Source: an uncultured Bacilli bacterium (lineage in GTDB: Bacteria > Bacillota_I > Bacilli_A > RF39 > UBA660). From it: a stretch of DNA of 40,154 nucleotides. A program made the position numbers and the translations under genes. Position 1 is the stretch's first letter; every line of letters begins with the position of its first letter. Shown here piece by piece: positions 6,855 to 14,141 of the stretch. The notes beneath the pieces are model-generated. The model saw nothing but the letters and a program-made list of their open reading frames with translations, was not told the origin of the DNA and ran no database searches. The stretch lies in NCBI GenBank assembly GCA_944359055.1, contig CALVSO010000041.1:1-40154 (forward strand), in the 5' to 3' direction.

Positions 6855-7804
6855 TAAAAAAACCAAATGAATTAATTAGTGAAAATCAAAAAATAAGGAT
6901 GTTAATAGCTGGATATCCGGGAATAGGAAAAACAACATTAGCTTTATCTGCACCAAAACCATTATTGGTAGATGTAGATTTAGGTATCAATCGTGTAATG
7001 GCTAGTGCTAGAAAAGATTTTATACAACCAAACAATTATGAAGAATTACTTGAAGATTTAAAAGGCGATTTAAGTGATTATGAAACTTTAGTAATTGATA
7101 CTGGTGGTAAATTATTAGAATTAATGAAAAATTATGTTATTAAAAATGATGTTAAAAATGCTAAAAAAGATGGCAGTTTGTCATTACAAGGTTATGGAGC
7201 TGTGGCAAGAGAATTTTCAAGATTTATGGATAATTGCTACTACAATTTAAGAAAAAATATTGTTATAGTTTTCCACGCAGTTGAAGAAAAAGACGAAGAA
7301 CAAACAAAGTTAAGAATTTTAGTAGAAGGATCTACCAAAAATACTGTATGGCAAAATGTTGAAATTGGTGGATTTATGGAAATTATCGGTAAAAAGAAAA
7401 CTATTGGATTCGATAATTGTGAAAGATATTTTGCTAAAGCAAGTTTTGGAATTAAAGGTGTTATGGAAGTCCCTGAATTAGATGGAACTAAACCAAATGA
7501 TTTTTTAACAAAACTATTTCAATTAGCTAATAACAATATAAAAAAAGAAGCTGTGTTCTTTGAAGAACAAAAACAAGAATATGAAAAGTTAATGAATGAA
7601 ATAGTACCACAAATAGAAAAAATGGAAACTAAAGAAGATTTAATAACTATTACAAAATTAATCAAGGAAACTAATCATATTTTAACGAGTGAAAAAGAAT
7701 TAAAACACAAATTTAAAGAAAAGGTTGCACAATTAGGTTATCAATGGAATGGTGAGAAAAAAGAATATGAAAAGATATCTAATAACGCCGACACTACTGA
7801 ATAG
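6851..7804 (+). CDS. Sak4-like RecA-type ATPase (AAA_24)
   Basis: A 317-residue ATPase. Walker A is GYPGIGKTT (residues 21-29) and Walker B is ETLVIDTGG, with Asp83. The arrangement DVDLGINRV after the first strand is typical of phage AAA_24/Sak4 proteins, which are short Rad51/RecA relatives acting in single-strand annealing and recombination-dependent replication. The C-terminal region (about 230-317) is an extra helical, charged domain. It is followed at once by a PD-(D/E)XK nuclease and nearby by SSB, the expected partners of a phage recombinase. GGAGGA precedes the start. Confidence 0.85.
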   Translation: MIKKPNELISENQKIRMLIAGYPGIGKTTLALSAPKPLLVDVDLGINRVMASARKDFIQPNNYEELLEDLKGDLSDYETLVIDTGGKLLELMKNYVIKNDVKNAKKDGSLSLQGYGAVAREFSRFMDNCYYNLRKNIVIVFHAVEEKDEEQTKLRILVEGSTKNTVWQNVEIGGFMEIIGKKKTIGFDNCERYFAKASFGIKGVMEVPELDGTKPNDFLTKLFQLANNNIKKEAVFFEEQKQEYEKLMNEIVPQIEKMETKEDLITITKLIKETNHILTSEKELKHKFKEKVAQLGYQWNGEKKEYEKISNNADTTE

Positions 7805-8342
7805 TTGGAAATACTGTGTTGAGAATCAATATGGTAATTTGGAAGATTTTATTAAAATTTTAAAAAAAGAAGAAGCTGAAGATGTAAGTAAATTTGTTAA
7901 GGGTAATGAGTTTGAAGAGTATATGGTTGCTCATTATCCTGAAACAAAAAATGGATGCTATCAAGTTAAAGTATATAAAAACATTGATAATTTCATTGTC
8001 TACGGAAAAATTGATTGCTTAAAAGCTGGAGTTATTTCTGATTATAAGCACACTAGCAATTATGATGTTGGCAAATTTTACGGAAGTTATCAAACAGCAG
8101 TTTATATGGAATTAGTACCAGAGGCATATAAAATGCAATATATAATTTGTAATAATTTTGAGAAAAAGAATATGGTAAACGATTGGGAAGAAGACAAAAC
8201 AAAATTACGAATTTTTAAAGAAGAATATTATCGTGAAGAATTAAAAATGAATTTAAAAGAGGAAATTTATAAATTCATAAAATGGTTAGAAAAATATGAT
8301 TTATTAACAATTTATAAAGATAAATGGCAAAGTAAATATTAG
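7767..8342 (+). CDS. PD-(D/E)XK exonuclease (RecB-like)
   Basis: A 191-residue nuclease. The catalytic core reads Gly80-x-x-Asp83, then Asp92-Tyr-Lys94 (the D-x-K motif), then Gln109-T-A-V-Tyr113, the QxxxY motif of RecB/Cas4-type nucleases; Glu48 or Glu50 is the likely upstream acidic residue. It probably resects DNA ends to give the strand used by the Sak4-like ATPase. The Met at 7767 is chosen over one 18 bases earlier because MKRYLITPTLLNSWKYC matches the usual family start. It overlaps the ATPase gene by 38 bases. Confidence 0.8.
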   Translation: MKRYLITPTLLNSWKYCVENQYGNLEDFIKILKKEEAEDVSKFVKGNEFEEYMVAHYPETKNGCYQVKVYKNIDNFIVYGKIDCLKAGVISDYKHTSNYDVGKFYGSYQTAVYMELVPEAYKMQYIICNNFEKKNMVNDWEEDKTKLRIFKEEYYREELKMNLKEEIYKFIKWLEKYDLLTIYKDKWQSKY

Positions 8343-8349
8343 GAGGAAT

Positions 8350-8538
8350 ATGGATTTTAAGTCAGATACTAAAAAATTTAAAATGTATGCAGATAACACA
8401 TATAAGTGCAAATGCGGACACTCAATAACTATTCCCAATTTTATTAATAAAAAAATATGCACTTGGTGTGGAAACTATGTTTATAAAAACAAAAAAGAAG
8501 AATTTCGAGATAAATTGAAAAATGTAATGGAGGGGTAA
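8350..8538 (+). CDS. Zinc-ribbon small protein
   Basis: A 62-residue protein whose centre holds two Cys pairs, CKCGHS and CTWCGN, separated by about 15 residues: a zinc ribbon. The ends are basic and helical. It likely binds nucleic acid or a protein partner in the recombination cluster. AGGAGGA precedes the ATG, eight bases after the exonuclease stop. Confidence 0.65.
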   Translation: MDFKSDTKKFKMYADNTYKCKCGHSITIPNFINKKICTWCGNYVYKNKKEEFRDKLKNVMEG

Positions 8539-8540
8539 TT

Positions 8541-8630
8541 ATGAACGAATTAATTATTAAGCAATATGAAATTGATTATAGTTTTATAATAAAAAATTAT
8601 TTAGATAGAGAACTTTGGAATAAAAACTAG
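8541..8630 (+). CDS. 29-residue small protein
   Basis: A short reading frame (MNELIIKQYEIDYSFIIKNY...) with a strong GGAGGGG site eight bases before its ATG, and starting two bases after the zinc-ribbon stop. Only the ribosome binding site and tight packing support it. No family is recognised. Confidence 0.45.
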   Translation: MNELIIKQYEIDYSFIIKNYLDRELWNKN

Positions 8631-8636
8631 AATTTG

Positions 8637-8691
8637 TTTGTGTATAAACATTTTATATTCTCGCTACAACTATATGAAATTAATACACAAA
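8637..8691 (+). promoter_or_regulatory. Long inverted repeat upstream of the SSB operon
   Basis: TTTGTGTAT (8637-8645) and ATACACAAA (8683-8691) form a perfect 9-bp stem closing a 37-nt loop, directly before the AAAAAGGAGG of the next gene. This is the largest non-coding gap in the replication region. It could be an RNA control element, an operator or a processing site. Confidence 0.45.
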
Positions 8692-8708
8692 AAAAGGAGG
8701 AAAAATAA

Positions 8709-9083
8709 ATGAACAAAACAGAAATAATTTTATATAGACATAAAATTTATAAAGATATTTATTTAATTAGAAATTGGAATATTTGTGGTGGGACTCCAGA
8801 AACAGAGTGGTTTGGAGCAACTAAAAGTTTAAAAAAAGCAATTGAAAAATTGTGGAGATATGATGATAAAACACAAGATTATCGTTTGGGTGATTTAAAA
8901 AAAGAAATTGAAGAACATTTTTTTGATTTTGAAAAGGGAAAATCAGAATTGAAAGTAAAAATTACATTACAAAAAGAACTTGAATTTGATGGATATAAAG
9001 GAACACTTACTAAAGAAGAAACATATCCAGTTTCCGATTTTGAACCATTAATTTTAATAGAAAAGGAGGAAAATAATGAATAA
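8709..9083 (+). CDS. Hypothetical protein
   Basis: A 124-residue protein of mixed alpha/beta character: an N-terminal beta segment (IILYRHKIYKDIYLIRNWNI), a central charged helix and a C-terminal beta segment ending in acidic residues. No family is recognised. It overlaps the SSB start by 8 bases, so it is co-translated with SSB. AAAGGAGG precedes the start. Confidence 0.65.
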   Translation: MNKTEIILYRHKIYKDIYLIRNWNICGGTPETEWFGATKSLKKAIEKLWRYDDKTQDYRLGDLKKEIEEHFFDFEKGKSELKVKITLQKELEFDGYKGTLTKEETYPVSDFEPLILIEKEENNE

Positions 9084-9486
9084 AGTAATTTTAATAGGAA
9101 GATTAACTGCTAAACCTGAATTAAAATATACAAATTCAAATATTGCTTTTACAAATTTTTCTTTAGCAGTTGATAGACCACCAAAAGAAGATGGAACAAA
9201 AGATGCAGATTTTATTCAAATTAGAGTTTGGAAAAAACAAGCTGAAAATGTATGCAAATATTTAGATAAAGGTAGATTGGTTTCTATTGAAGGTAGAATT
9301 CAAACAGATAATTATACAAACAAAGATGGTGAAAGAAAATATATAACAGTTGTTGTTTGCGAAAGAATTGAATTTCTTGGTGGAAATAAGAAAGAAGAAA
9401 CAAAAGAAGAAGTACCAGAAATTGAAAAAGATCCATTTGCAGATTTTGGCGAAAGTGTGTCTATTGATGATAACTTTTTAGATTAA
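9076..9486 (+). CDS. ssb: Single-stranded DNA-binding protein
   Basis: A 136-residue SSB. The OB-fold (about 1-103) begins MNKVILIGRLTAKPELKYT and includes FSLAVDRPPKE, DFIQIRVWKKQAENVCKYL and SIEGRIQTDNY, all typical. The tail is acidic and ends DDNFLD, a variant of the usual DDDIPF tip that docks host repair and replication proteins; the final Phe is kept but displaced. It coats single-stranded DNA during phage replication and recombination. GGAGG precedes the ATG. Confidence 0.95.
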   Translation: MNKVILIGRLTAKPELKYTNSNIAFTNFSLAVDRPPKEDGTKDADFIQIRVWKKQAENVCKYLDKGRLVSIEGRIQTDNYTNKDGERKYITVVVCERIEFLGGNKKEETKEEVPEIEKDPFADFGESVSIDDNFLD

Positions 9487-9941
9487 TGATTGGCAATGTT
9501 TTAAAAATAATTCAATGGTTGTATGACCAAGACAAAAATAAATTATTTGAAATAAAAGAATATAAAGAAAAAAGAAATAAAAATCAAAATAAAAAGTATT
9601 GGAAATTATTAGGAGAATTATCATTAAAGACAAAAATAGGAACAGAAGAATTACATTTTGAAATGCTTAAATCTTATAGTCCTAGATATGAAATTTTAGT
9701 GCCGAATGAAAGTAATATTAGAGGTATTGAATATTATGAAAAAAAATCAAAAATAGTAAAAAATGGCAAGGAATTTTATGTGTATCACGTGTACACTCCT
9801 AGCCACGAATTAAATACTGCTGAATTTGCTATTCTTTTAAAAGGATTATGTGAAGAATGTAGACAGCAAGGAATTGAAACATTAAGTCCTCAAGAATTAG
9901 CAGATTTGGAAGAAATTATAAAATGTCAGGGGGTGGCTTAA
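9486..9941 (+). CDS. NinB-like recombination protein
   Basis: A 151-residue protein with the NinB pattern: KEKRNKNQNKKYWKLLGELS near the N-terminus, a middle region with EELHFEMLKSYSPRY, and TPSHELNTAEFAILLKGLC followed by a C-terminal helix (QGIETLSPQELADLEEI). NinB (Orf of lambda) is a recombination mediator that helps load recombinase onto SSB-coated DNA. Its place directly after SSB, sharing one base with its stop codon, agrees with this. Family assignment is by pattern only. Confidence 0.6.
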   Translation: MIGNVLKIIQWLYDQDKNKLFEIKEYKEKRNKNQNKKYWKLLGELSLKTKIGTEELHFEMLKSYSPRYEILVPNESNIRGIEYYEKKSKIVKNGKEFYVYHVYTPSHELNTAEFAILLKGLCEECRQQGIETLSPQELADLEEIIKCQGVA

Positions 9942-10292
9942 ATGCCAAATTATACAAAATTATTACAATTTAATAAAGACACAATAAGGACCATACAACA
10001 AAGAGATAATTATTCGTGTCTTTTTTGTAGAATTGGATACTATTGTGAAGAGTTCGATCCTAATAAGATGGATTTTATAGTCCACGATATTATGCACTTT
10101 ATACCAAAATCTAAACTAGGTTTAGGAATTGAAGAAAATGGTGTTGAGGGGTGTAGATATCATCATCATTTGTTAGACAATGGTAATCAAAATTTACGAA
10201 AAGAAATGTTATCAATAATGGAAAATTATTTAAAGAGTCTTTATCCAAATTGGAATAAATCAAAGTTAGTTTATAAGAAATGGGGTAATTAA
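9942..10292 (+). CDS. HNH-type nuclease-like protein
   Basis: A 116-residue protein with zinc-binding Cys26 and Cys29 (RDNYSCLFCR), a central DIMHFIPKS with the likely catalytic His52, and Cys71 followed by HHH (74-76) in GCRYHHHLLDNG. This is the layout of small phage HNH nucleases of the NinG type. A role in processing recombination intermediates or DNA packaging is likely. It starts immediately after the preceding stop codon, behind AGGGGGTGG. Confidence 0.7.
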   Translation: MPNYTKLLQFNKDTIRTIQQRDNYSCLFCRIGYYCEEFDPNKMDFIVHDIMHFIPKSKLGLGIEENGVEGCRYHHHLLDNGNQNLRKEMLSIMENYLKSLYPNWNKSKLVYKKWGN

Positions 10293-10328
10293 TATTGTTT
10301 AGTAAAAATTAGTTAAGGAGATGGGGTA

Positions 10329-10499
10329 ATGCACTATAAAGGACATATTATTACAAAAAAAATACCAACTGATGAACAAATTTCAAGAATATTAGAAAAA
10401 TATAGATATAATTTTATTGTTGATGATAAATTTGATGATAAAGTAAAAAGTATTGATTTGAAAGGTAAATTCATAACAGTTATAGATTTTCATAGTTAA
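10329..10499 (+). CDS. Small hypothetical protein
   Basis: A 56-residue protein (MHYKGHIITKKIPTDEQISR...) ending in a beta-type stretch, KGKFITVIDFHS. AAGGAGATGGGG precedes its ATG. No family is recognised. It fills the gap between the HNH gene and the next small gene and has the same codon use. Confidence 0.6.
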   Translation: MHYKGHIITKKIPTDEQISRILEKYRYNFIVDDKFDDKVKSIDLKGKFITVIDFHS

Positions 10500-10512
10500 G
10501 GAGATATAGAAA

Positions 10513-10767
10513 ATGAGAACTTATGAAGAAATATATGATTTATTTATAGACTTAATTAATAATAAAATAAACGAAGTTAAAATAGGCCTTGCAGAAATAA
10601 ATATGATAAGTAAAATAAGACCAAAATTCAATTATGTTTTAAAAAATATTTATATGGAAGGACTACAATATACTCCGTCAGATATTTTAAAAGAAATGTG
10701 TATAGAAAATAACATAATACAATATGAAGATTTAACTAATAATTGTTATATTTACAAAAAAAAATAA
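10513..10767 (+). CDS. Small hypothetical protein
   Basis: An 84-residue, mainly helical protein (MRTYEEIYDLFIDLINNKIN...) with a Tyr/Asn/Lys-rich end. AAGGAGA precedes the start, 13 bases after the previous stop. No family is recognised. Confidence 0.6.
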   Translation: MRTYEEIYDLFIDLINNKINEVKIGLAEINMISKIRPKFNYVLKNIYMEGLQYTPSDILKEMCIENNIIQYEDLTNNCYIYKKK

Positions 10768-10791
10768 GATGATAAATGAGGTGGTAAATGA

Positions 10792-11130
10792 GTGAATAAA
10801 TACCATAATCAAAAAATTTATTGTAAAACTTCCAAAAGATATTTCGATAGTAAAAAAGAACATAAAAGATTTCACGAATTAAATTTACTATTGAAAGCAA
10901 ATGAAATAACTGATTTAACATTACAACCAAAATTCGAACTACAGCCAAAATTCAAGAAAAATAATAAATCATATCGAAAGATAGAATATATAGCAGATTT
11001 TATGTACTATGATAATAAATTGAAAAAAATGGTAATCGAAGATACAAAAGGATATAAAACAAAAGATTATTTATTGAAAAAGAAGATGTTTGAGTATATA
11101 TATCAAGATTGTGAGCTGAAAGAATTATGA
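10792..11130 (+). CDS. DUF1064 nuclease-like protein
   Basis: A 112-residue protein matching DUF1064: MNKYHNQKIYCKTSKRYFDS, then KEHKRFHELNLLLKANEI, LQPKFELQPKF and finally YIADFMYYDNKLKKMVIED followed by TKGYKTKDYLLKKKMFEYIY. The YIADF...VIEDTKG segment resembles the D...E-x-K core of restriction-type nucleases, so endonuclease activity on recombination or replication intermediates is plausible. It starts at GTG, with GAGGTGG seven bases upstream; an overlapping ATG (10788) leads to a stop after three codons and is not used for this protein. Confidence 0.75.
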   Translation: MNKYHNQKIYCKTSKRYFDSKKEHKRFHELNLLLKANEITDLTLQPKFELQPKFKKNNKSYRKIEYIADFMYYDNKLKKMVIEDTKGYKTKDYLLKKKMFEYIYQDCELKEL

Positions 11131-11312
11131 AATATCTAGAATCTTTTAAAAAATACTTTTTGCCAAATTACAAGAAAGCTATTTTTAAAGCAAAATTATT
11201 AAATGATAAAGAAACATTATTCGAATTACAAAACAGTATTTGGTCAAATTGGAACTTAACTAAAAATGAAAAAATTAAATTACTAAAAGAATTAGGAATT
11301 TGGAAAATATGA
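11127..11312 (+). CDS. Small hypothetical protein
   Basis: A 61-residue basic helical protein (MKYLESFKKYFLPNYKKAIF...) with three Trp residues near its end. It overlaps the DUF1064 stop (ATGA) and the next gene's start (ATGA), so all three are translationally coupled. No family is recognised. Confidence 0.6.
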   Translation: MKYLESFKKYFLPNYKKAIFKAKLLNDKETLFELQNSIWSNWNLTKNEKIKLLKELGIWKI

Positions 11313-11488
11313 AAAAAGTTTATTATTCGTTATATAAAGGTGATATTGAATTAGCATTTGGAACAAAAGAAGAAATTGCAAAGAAAATGAATGTAAAAAA
11401 ACGAACACTAGATTTTTATAGGACGCCTACTTATCAAAATAGGGGGAGCGGAAAAAATAGGAGATATTTAGTAAAGGTAGATGATTAG
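11309..11488 (+). CDS. Small HTH DNA-binding protein
   Basis: A 59-residue protein with a helix-turn-helix-like segment, GTKEEIAKKMNVKKRTLDFY, followed by a basic arm, NRGSGKNRRYLVKVDD. The size and layout suggest a one-domain phage regulator. The ATG at 11309 overlaps the preceding stop as ATGA and is preferred to a TTG nine bases upstream. Confidence 0.55.
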   Translation: MKKVYYSLYKGDIELAFGTKEEIAKKMNVKKRTLDFYRTPTYQNRGSGKNRRYLVKVDD

Positions 11489-11490
11489 AT

Positions 11491-11679
11491 ATGTATAAAT
11501 GTAATGTGTGTAACAAAATATTTGATATTCCAGATAAAACATCAGCAGAAGATTTTTATGGTGTTAGTGATCTATTTGATTATTCTTGTGGAGAAATGAT
11601 TTATATGTGTCCTTATTGTAAGGAAACTTGGTTTGAAGAATTTGTAGAAGAAGAGGAAGAGGAAAATGAGAGAGATTAA
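11491..11679 (+). CDS. Zinc-ribbon small protein
   Basis: A 62-residue protein with two Cys pairs, CNVC near the N-terminus and CPYC in the middle, plus a strongly acidic tail of Glu residues. This is a small zinc ribbon whose acidic tail could mimic DNA or bind a basic partner. It overlaps the YopX gene by 14 bases. No named family is recognised. Confidence 0.6.
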   Translation: MYKCNVCNKIFDIPDKTSAEDFYGVSDLFDYSCGEMIYMCPYCKETWFEEFVEEEEEENERD

Positions 11680-12088
11680 ATTTAGAGCCAAAAAGAAAAC
11701 AAGAAAGAAAAAATATCAAAAATGGGTATATGGTAATTTATACACTGATATAGAAGATTGCTTTATAATGTACCGATTAGAAAATGGTGACATTGAATTT
11801 GAAAGTTGTATAAAAGATACAATAGGACAATTTACAGAATTATACGATAAAAATAATACACCTATTTATGAAGGAGATATTATTAGAGCAACAGAATATT
11901 TAAATCCAGGAGAGGTTGAATTAGAATATCAAGTAAAATATGTTGATGAAATGTGTAAATTTGTTTTTTATCCACTTTTAAAAAATGGAAAATATGATAA
12001 CAATAATTGGAATTTAGATGTTTGTTATTATAAAAAAGAAAATATAGAAGTAATAGGAAATATTTATGATAATGAGGTGGAAGAATGA
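11666..12088 (+). CDS. YopX family protein
   Basis: A 140-residue protein with clear YopX features: REIKFRAKKK at the start, KWVYGNLYTD, a central DTIGQFTELYDKNNTPIYEG followed by DIIRATEY, and IGNIYDN at the end. YopX proteins occur widely in SPbeta-like and other low-GC phages and fold as a beta barrel; their function is not established. It overlaps the next gene by four bases. Confidence 0.9.
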   Translation: MREIKFRAKKKTRKKKYQKWVYGNLYTDIEDCFIMYRLENGDIEFESCIKDTIGQFTELYDKNNTPIYEGDIIRATEYLNPGEVELEYQVKYVDEMCKFVFYPLLKNGKYDNNNWNLDVCYYKKENIEVIGNIYDNEVEE

Positions 12089-12660
12089 AATTAGAAGAAT
12101 ATAGCAAATATTACATCCAAGGTTCTGATCACTATTTAATTCCAAAAGATATATTTGTTGAATTATATAAAGAAATGTTAAATTTTAGGAAAGAAACTTT
12201 TGAGTTAAAAAGACAACTAAAATATTTACGAAACGGCGAATACTACAATCAATTAAGATTTGAAAATGAAATGTTGCAAAATATTGTTGATACAAATGGT
12301 GTTCCAAGTGAAGTGTATGATTATATTGATTGCGTACATAGAAATACGGAACTATTAGAAGAAAATGAACAACTAAAAAAAGAATTAGAACAAAGCAATG
12401 CAGTTGCGGACACCAACAAAGAATTAGCGGAAAGTTTTCATAAAGAAAATGAAAGATTAAAAAGTCTTTTAAAATGTGATTACGAAGATAATCAAGAAAT
12501 AATGGCGGATATTACGAAAGAAAAAAAAGCATTGATGAATTATTTAAAAGAAAAAATAAAAGAAAGAGACAAAGAGATAAAATTGTTAGGTCAAGATTGC
12601 TATACATCAAAATTTGCATATGAAGAAATATTATCTAAATTAGAAAAGAGTGATAAGTAA
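12085..12660 (+). CDS. Modular coiled-coil protein A
   Basis: A 191-residue protein. An N-terminal region (about 1-90) is specific to this gene. A long coiled coil follows, starting EENEQLKKELEQSNAVADTN. The coil is encoded by a 156-bp block (12359-12514) that is repeated with one mismatch in the 12986-13396 gene. The end (LEKSDK) and the following ATG form a 17-nt junction sequence found at two other gene boundaries. Such proteins are common accessory products in Clostridia/Bacilli phages, function unknown; the coil suggests oligomerisation. Confidence 0.7.
   Translation: MKLEEYSKYYIQGSDHYLIPKDIFVELYKEMLNFRKETFELKRQLKYLRNGEYYNQLRFENEMLQNIVDTNGVPSEVYDYIDCVHRNTELLEENEQLKKELEQSNAVADTNKELAESFHKENERLKSLLKCDYEDNQEIMADITKEKKALMNYLKEKIKERDKEIKLLGQDCYTSKFAYEEILSKLEKSDK
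12359..12514 (+). repeat. 156-bp duplicated coiled-coil block, copy 1
   Basis: This block is identical at 155 of 156 positions to 13104-13259; the difference is C at 12483 against T at 13228. Both copies are in frame and encode the same coiled-coil segment. The sequence outside the block differs, so only this module was copied, and recently. Confidence 0.95.
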
Positions 12661-12664
12661 TGAA
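12648..12664 (+). repeat. 17-nt gene-junction repeat, copy 1
   Basis: GAGTGATAAGTAATGAA covers the last codons of one gene (Ser-Asp-Lys, stop) and the ATG of the next. The same 17 bases occur at 12974-12990 and 14328-14344, each time at a gene boundary. It may serve as a homology anchor for swapping accessory genes. Confidence 0.8.
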
Positions 12665-12986
12665 TAACGAAAACTATATAAGTGAAGAAGTATTTGAAGA
12701 ATTAGTAAATGGATTAGAATTTATTGAAAGTTTTACATTATATGGCAGAAAAAGTTTAAAATATCATATTAAAAGATTGCAAGAAGAAAATCAACAACTA
12801 AAAGAACAAAATGAAAGATTATTAGAATTGTGTATGTATGCCTTAATATCATCCACAAAAATATATAATCATGAATTAGCTAATGATACAAAGAAATTAT
12901 TTATTGATATTATCAAAAACAACTTGAATTATGACACATATATTTTGAAAAACAAATTACTAGAAGCTTGGAGGAGTGATAAGTAA
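12660..12986 (+). CDS. Modular coiled-coil protein B
   Basis: A 108-residue protein: a unique N-terminal part (MNNENYISEEVFEELVNGLE...), a short coil (RLQEENQQLKEQNERLLELC) and a helical C-terminal part ending EAWRSDK. It belongs to the same accessory family as its neighbours by the EENxQLKE coil and by its boundary sequences. Its start shares one base with the preceding stop. Function is unknown. Confidence 0.65.
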   Translation: MNNENYISEEVFEELVNGLEFIESFTLYGRKSLKYHIKRLQEENQQLKEQNERLLELCMYALISSTKIYNHELANDTKKLFIDIIKNNLNYDTYILKNKLLEAWRSDK

Positions 12987-12990
12987 TGAA
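12974..12990 (+). repeat. 17-nt gene-junction repeat, copy 2
   Basis: An exact copy of GAGTGATAAGTAATGAA at the boundary between coiled-coil proteins B and C. It is preceded by GGAG, which here gives the next ATG a usable ribosome binding site. Confidence 0.8.
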
Positions 12991-13396
12991 AGAAATAGAA
13001 AACAATATGTATTATCAAACTGGTATAAAAACATCAAGAAATGAAGATAGTGTATATGCTATGAAATATGCTAGTCAACAAATGATGATAGACAAATTAC
13101 AAAAAGAAAATGAACAACTAAAAAAAGAATTAGAACAAAGCAATGCAGTTGCGGACACCAACAAAGAATTAGCGGAAAGTTTTCATAAAGAAAATGAAAG
13201 ATTAAAAAGTCTTTTAAAATGTGATTATGAAGATAATCAAGAAATAATGGCGGATATTATAAAAGAAAAACAAGAACTAATAGACTATTTAAAATTAAGC
13301 ATTGAATTCGAAAAAAGTAACAGTCTATGGACTTCCAAAAAAAGATTAAAAGTATATGAAGAAATATTATCTAAAATAGAAAGTGGTGAAAAATGA
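12986..13396 (+). CDS. Modular coiled-coil protein C
   Basis: A 136-residue protein. Its N-terminal 40 residues (MKEIENNMYYQTGIKTSRNE...) are unrelated to protein A, but the middle (ENEQLKKELEQSNAVADTN onward) is nearly identical to it. The C-terminus ends YEEILSKIESGEK, again like protein A (YEEILSKLEKSDK). The pattern is one of swapped N-terminal heads on a common coil and tail. It overlaps the next gene by four bases (ATGA). Function is unknown. Confidence 0.7.
   Translation: MKEIENNMYYQTGIKTSRNEDSVYAMKYASQQMMIDKLQKENEQLKKELEQSNAVADTNKELAESFHKENERLKSLLKCDYEDNQEIMADIIKEKQELIDYLKLSIEFEKSNSLWTSKKRLKVYEEILSKIESGEK
13104..13259 (+). repeat. 156-bp duplicated coiled-coil block, copy 2
   Basis: This is the partner of 12359-12514, 745 bp downstream in direct orientation, with 155 of 156 bases identical. 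Recombination between the copies would delete protein B and fuse the head of A to the tail of C in frame. Confidence 0.95.
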
Positions 13397-13680
13397 AAAA
13401 AGGAATTAAGGCTAATTTATATTTACCAAAGGATTGTCTTGAGATTTTAAATAATAAACGTGATGAAGTTATAGATTTCTTTGATAATTTTATTAATTTA
13501 CAATATGACATTTACCTAGGAGAATATCAAGAAATTGAAGTATGCGCAATGGAATTCATAATGGTAAATAAAACTGCAAGTTTGGTGAATGAAGATTATA
13601 GACGATTAAAATGGTTTTTGAAAGATATAACCAACAAACAACCAAAACAAATATTAATGATTAAATTTGACAAGTTTTAA
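13393..13680 (+). CDS. Hypothetical protein
   Basis: A 95-residue protein (MKKGIKANLYLPKDCLEILN...) with helices and beta strands, two cysteines and a Lys-rich C-terminus (QPKQILMIKFDKF). No family is recognised. It is coupled to the coiled-coil gene by an ATGA overlap. Confidence 0.6.
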   Translation: MKKGIKANLYLPKDCLEILNNKRDEVIDFFDNFINLQYDIYLGEYQEIEVCAMEFIMVNKTASLVNEDYRRLKWFLKDITNKQPKQILMIKFDKF

Positions 13681-13696
13681 AAAGAGGTGAAGATTA

Positions 13697-13903
13697 ATGT
13701 TTGATTTTATAATGGAACGCATAATGCCAATATTTATGATAATTTTAATAGGATTTGCTACCATTTTAATAGTTTATGCAACCGATTACATATTTGAAGA
13801 ATTTACTGAAAAAGACTGTATAAATGAAGATGTTAATTGTGATGGTGTAATAGATATTGAAGATTTATTAAAAGTTCAAAAATATATTTTAGAAAAGAGG
13901 TAA
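13697..13903 (+). CDS. Membrane protein with dockerin-like EF-hand loop
   Basis: A 68-residue protein with one membrane segment (about 10-30, IMPIFMIILIGFATILIVYA) followed by DCINEDVNCDGVIDIEDLL and VQKYILEKR. The loop Asp45-x-Asn47-x-Asp49-Gly50-x-Ile52-x3-Asp56 is a full calcium-binding EF-hand of the dockerin type, and the helix after it (DLLKVQKYIL) also matches dockerin repeats. Only one of the usual two repeats is present. It probably displays a small calcium-binding domain at the membrane; a protein-binding role is inference. AAAGAGGTGA precedes the start. Confidence 0.7.
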   Translation: MFDFIMERIMPIFMIILIGFATILIVYATDYIFEEFTEKDCINEDVNCDGVIDIEDLLKVQKYILEKR

Positions 13904-13905
13904 AT

Positions 13906-14139
13906 GTGAAAGTATATTTAATTGAAGTATATTCAACTGGAATTGATAAAAAACTTGAGGGTTATTTTATTGGAACATATAGAGTAGCTGGTGAAACATA
14001 TCCTGCTTATTCAGTTGAAATTAATGAAAAAGTAAAAATTTATAAAACATTGGCAAAAGCGAAAATGGGAGTTAGATCATTAGAAAATAGATTTTTGTTT
14101 TTTAATTTTGAAGTAAAGGAAATAGAAAAGAGTGATTAA
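13906..14139 (+). CDS. Hypothetical protein
   Basis: A 77-residue beta-rich protein (MKVYLIEVYSTGIDKKLEGY...) ending EVKEIEKSD. It starts at GTG two bases after the previous stop, with AGAGG five bases upstream. No family is recognised. Its end resembles the gene-junction repeat (AGTGATTAATAATG). Confidence 0.6.
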   Translation: MKVYLIEVYSTGIDKKLEGYFIGTYRVAGETYPAYSVEINEKVKIYKTLAKAKMGVRSLENRFLFFNFEVKEIEKSD

Positions 14140-14141
14140 TA

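Noticed and set aside
10736-12107. Minus-strand hydrophobic reading frames in the accessory region
   Set aside because: They are reverse shadows of AT-rich plus-strand genes, without ribosome binding sites or sensible domains.
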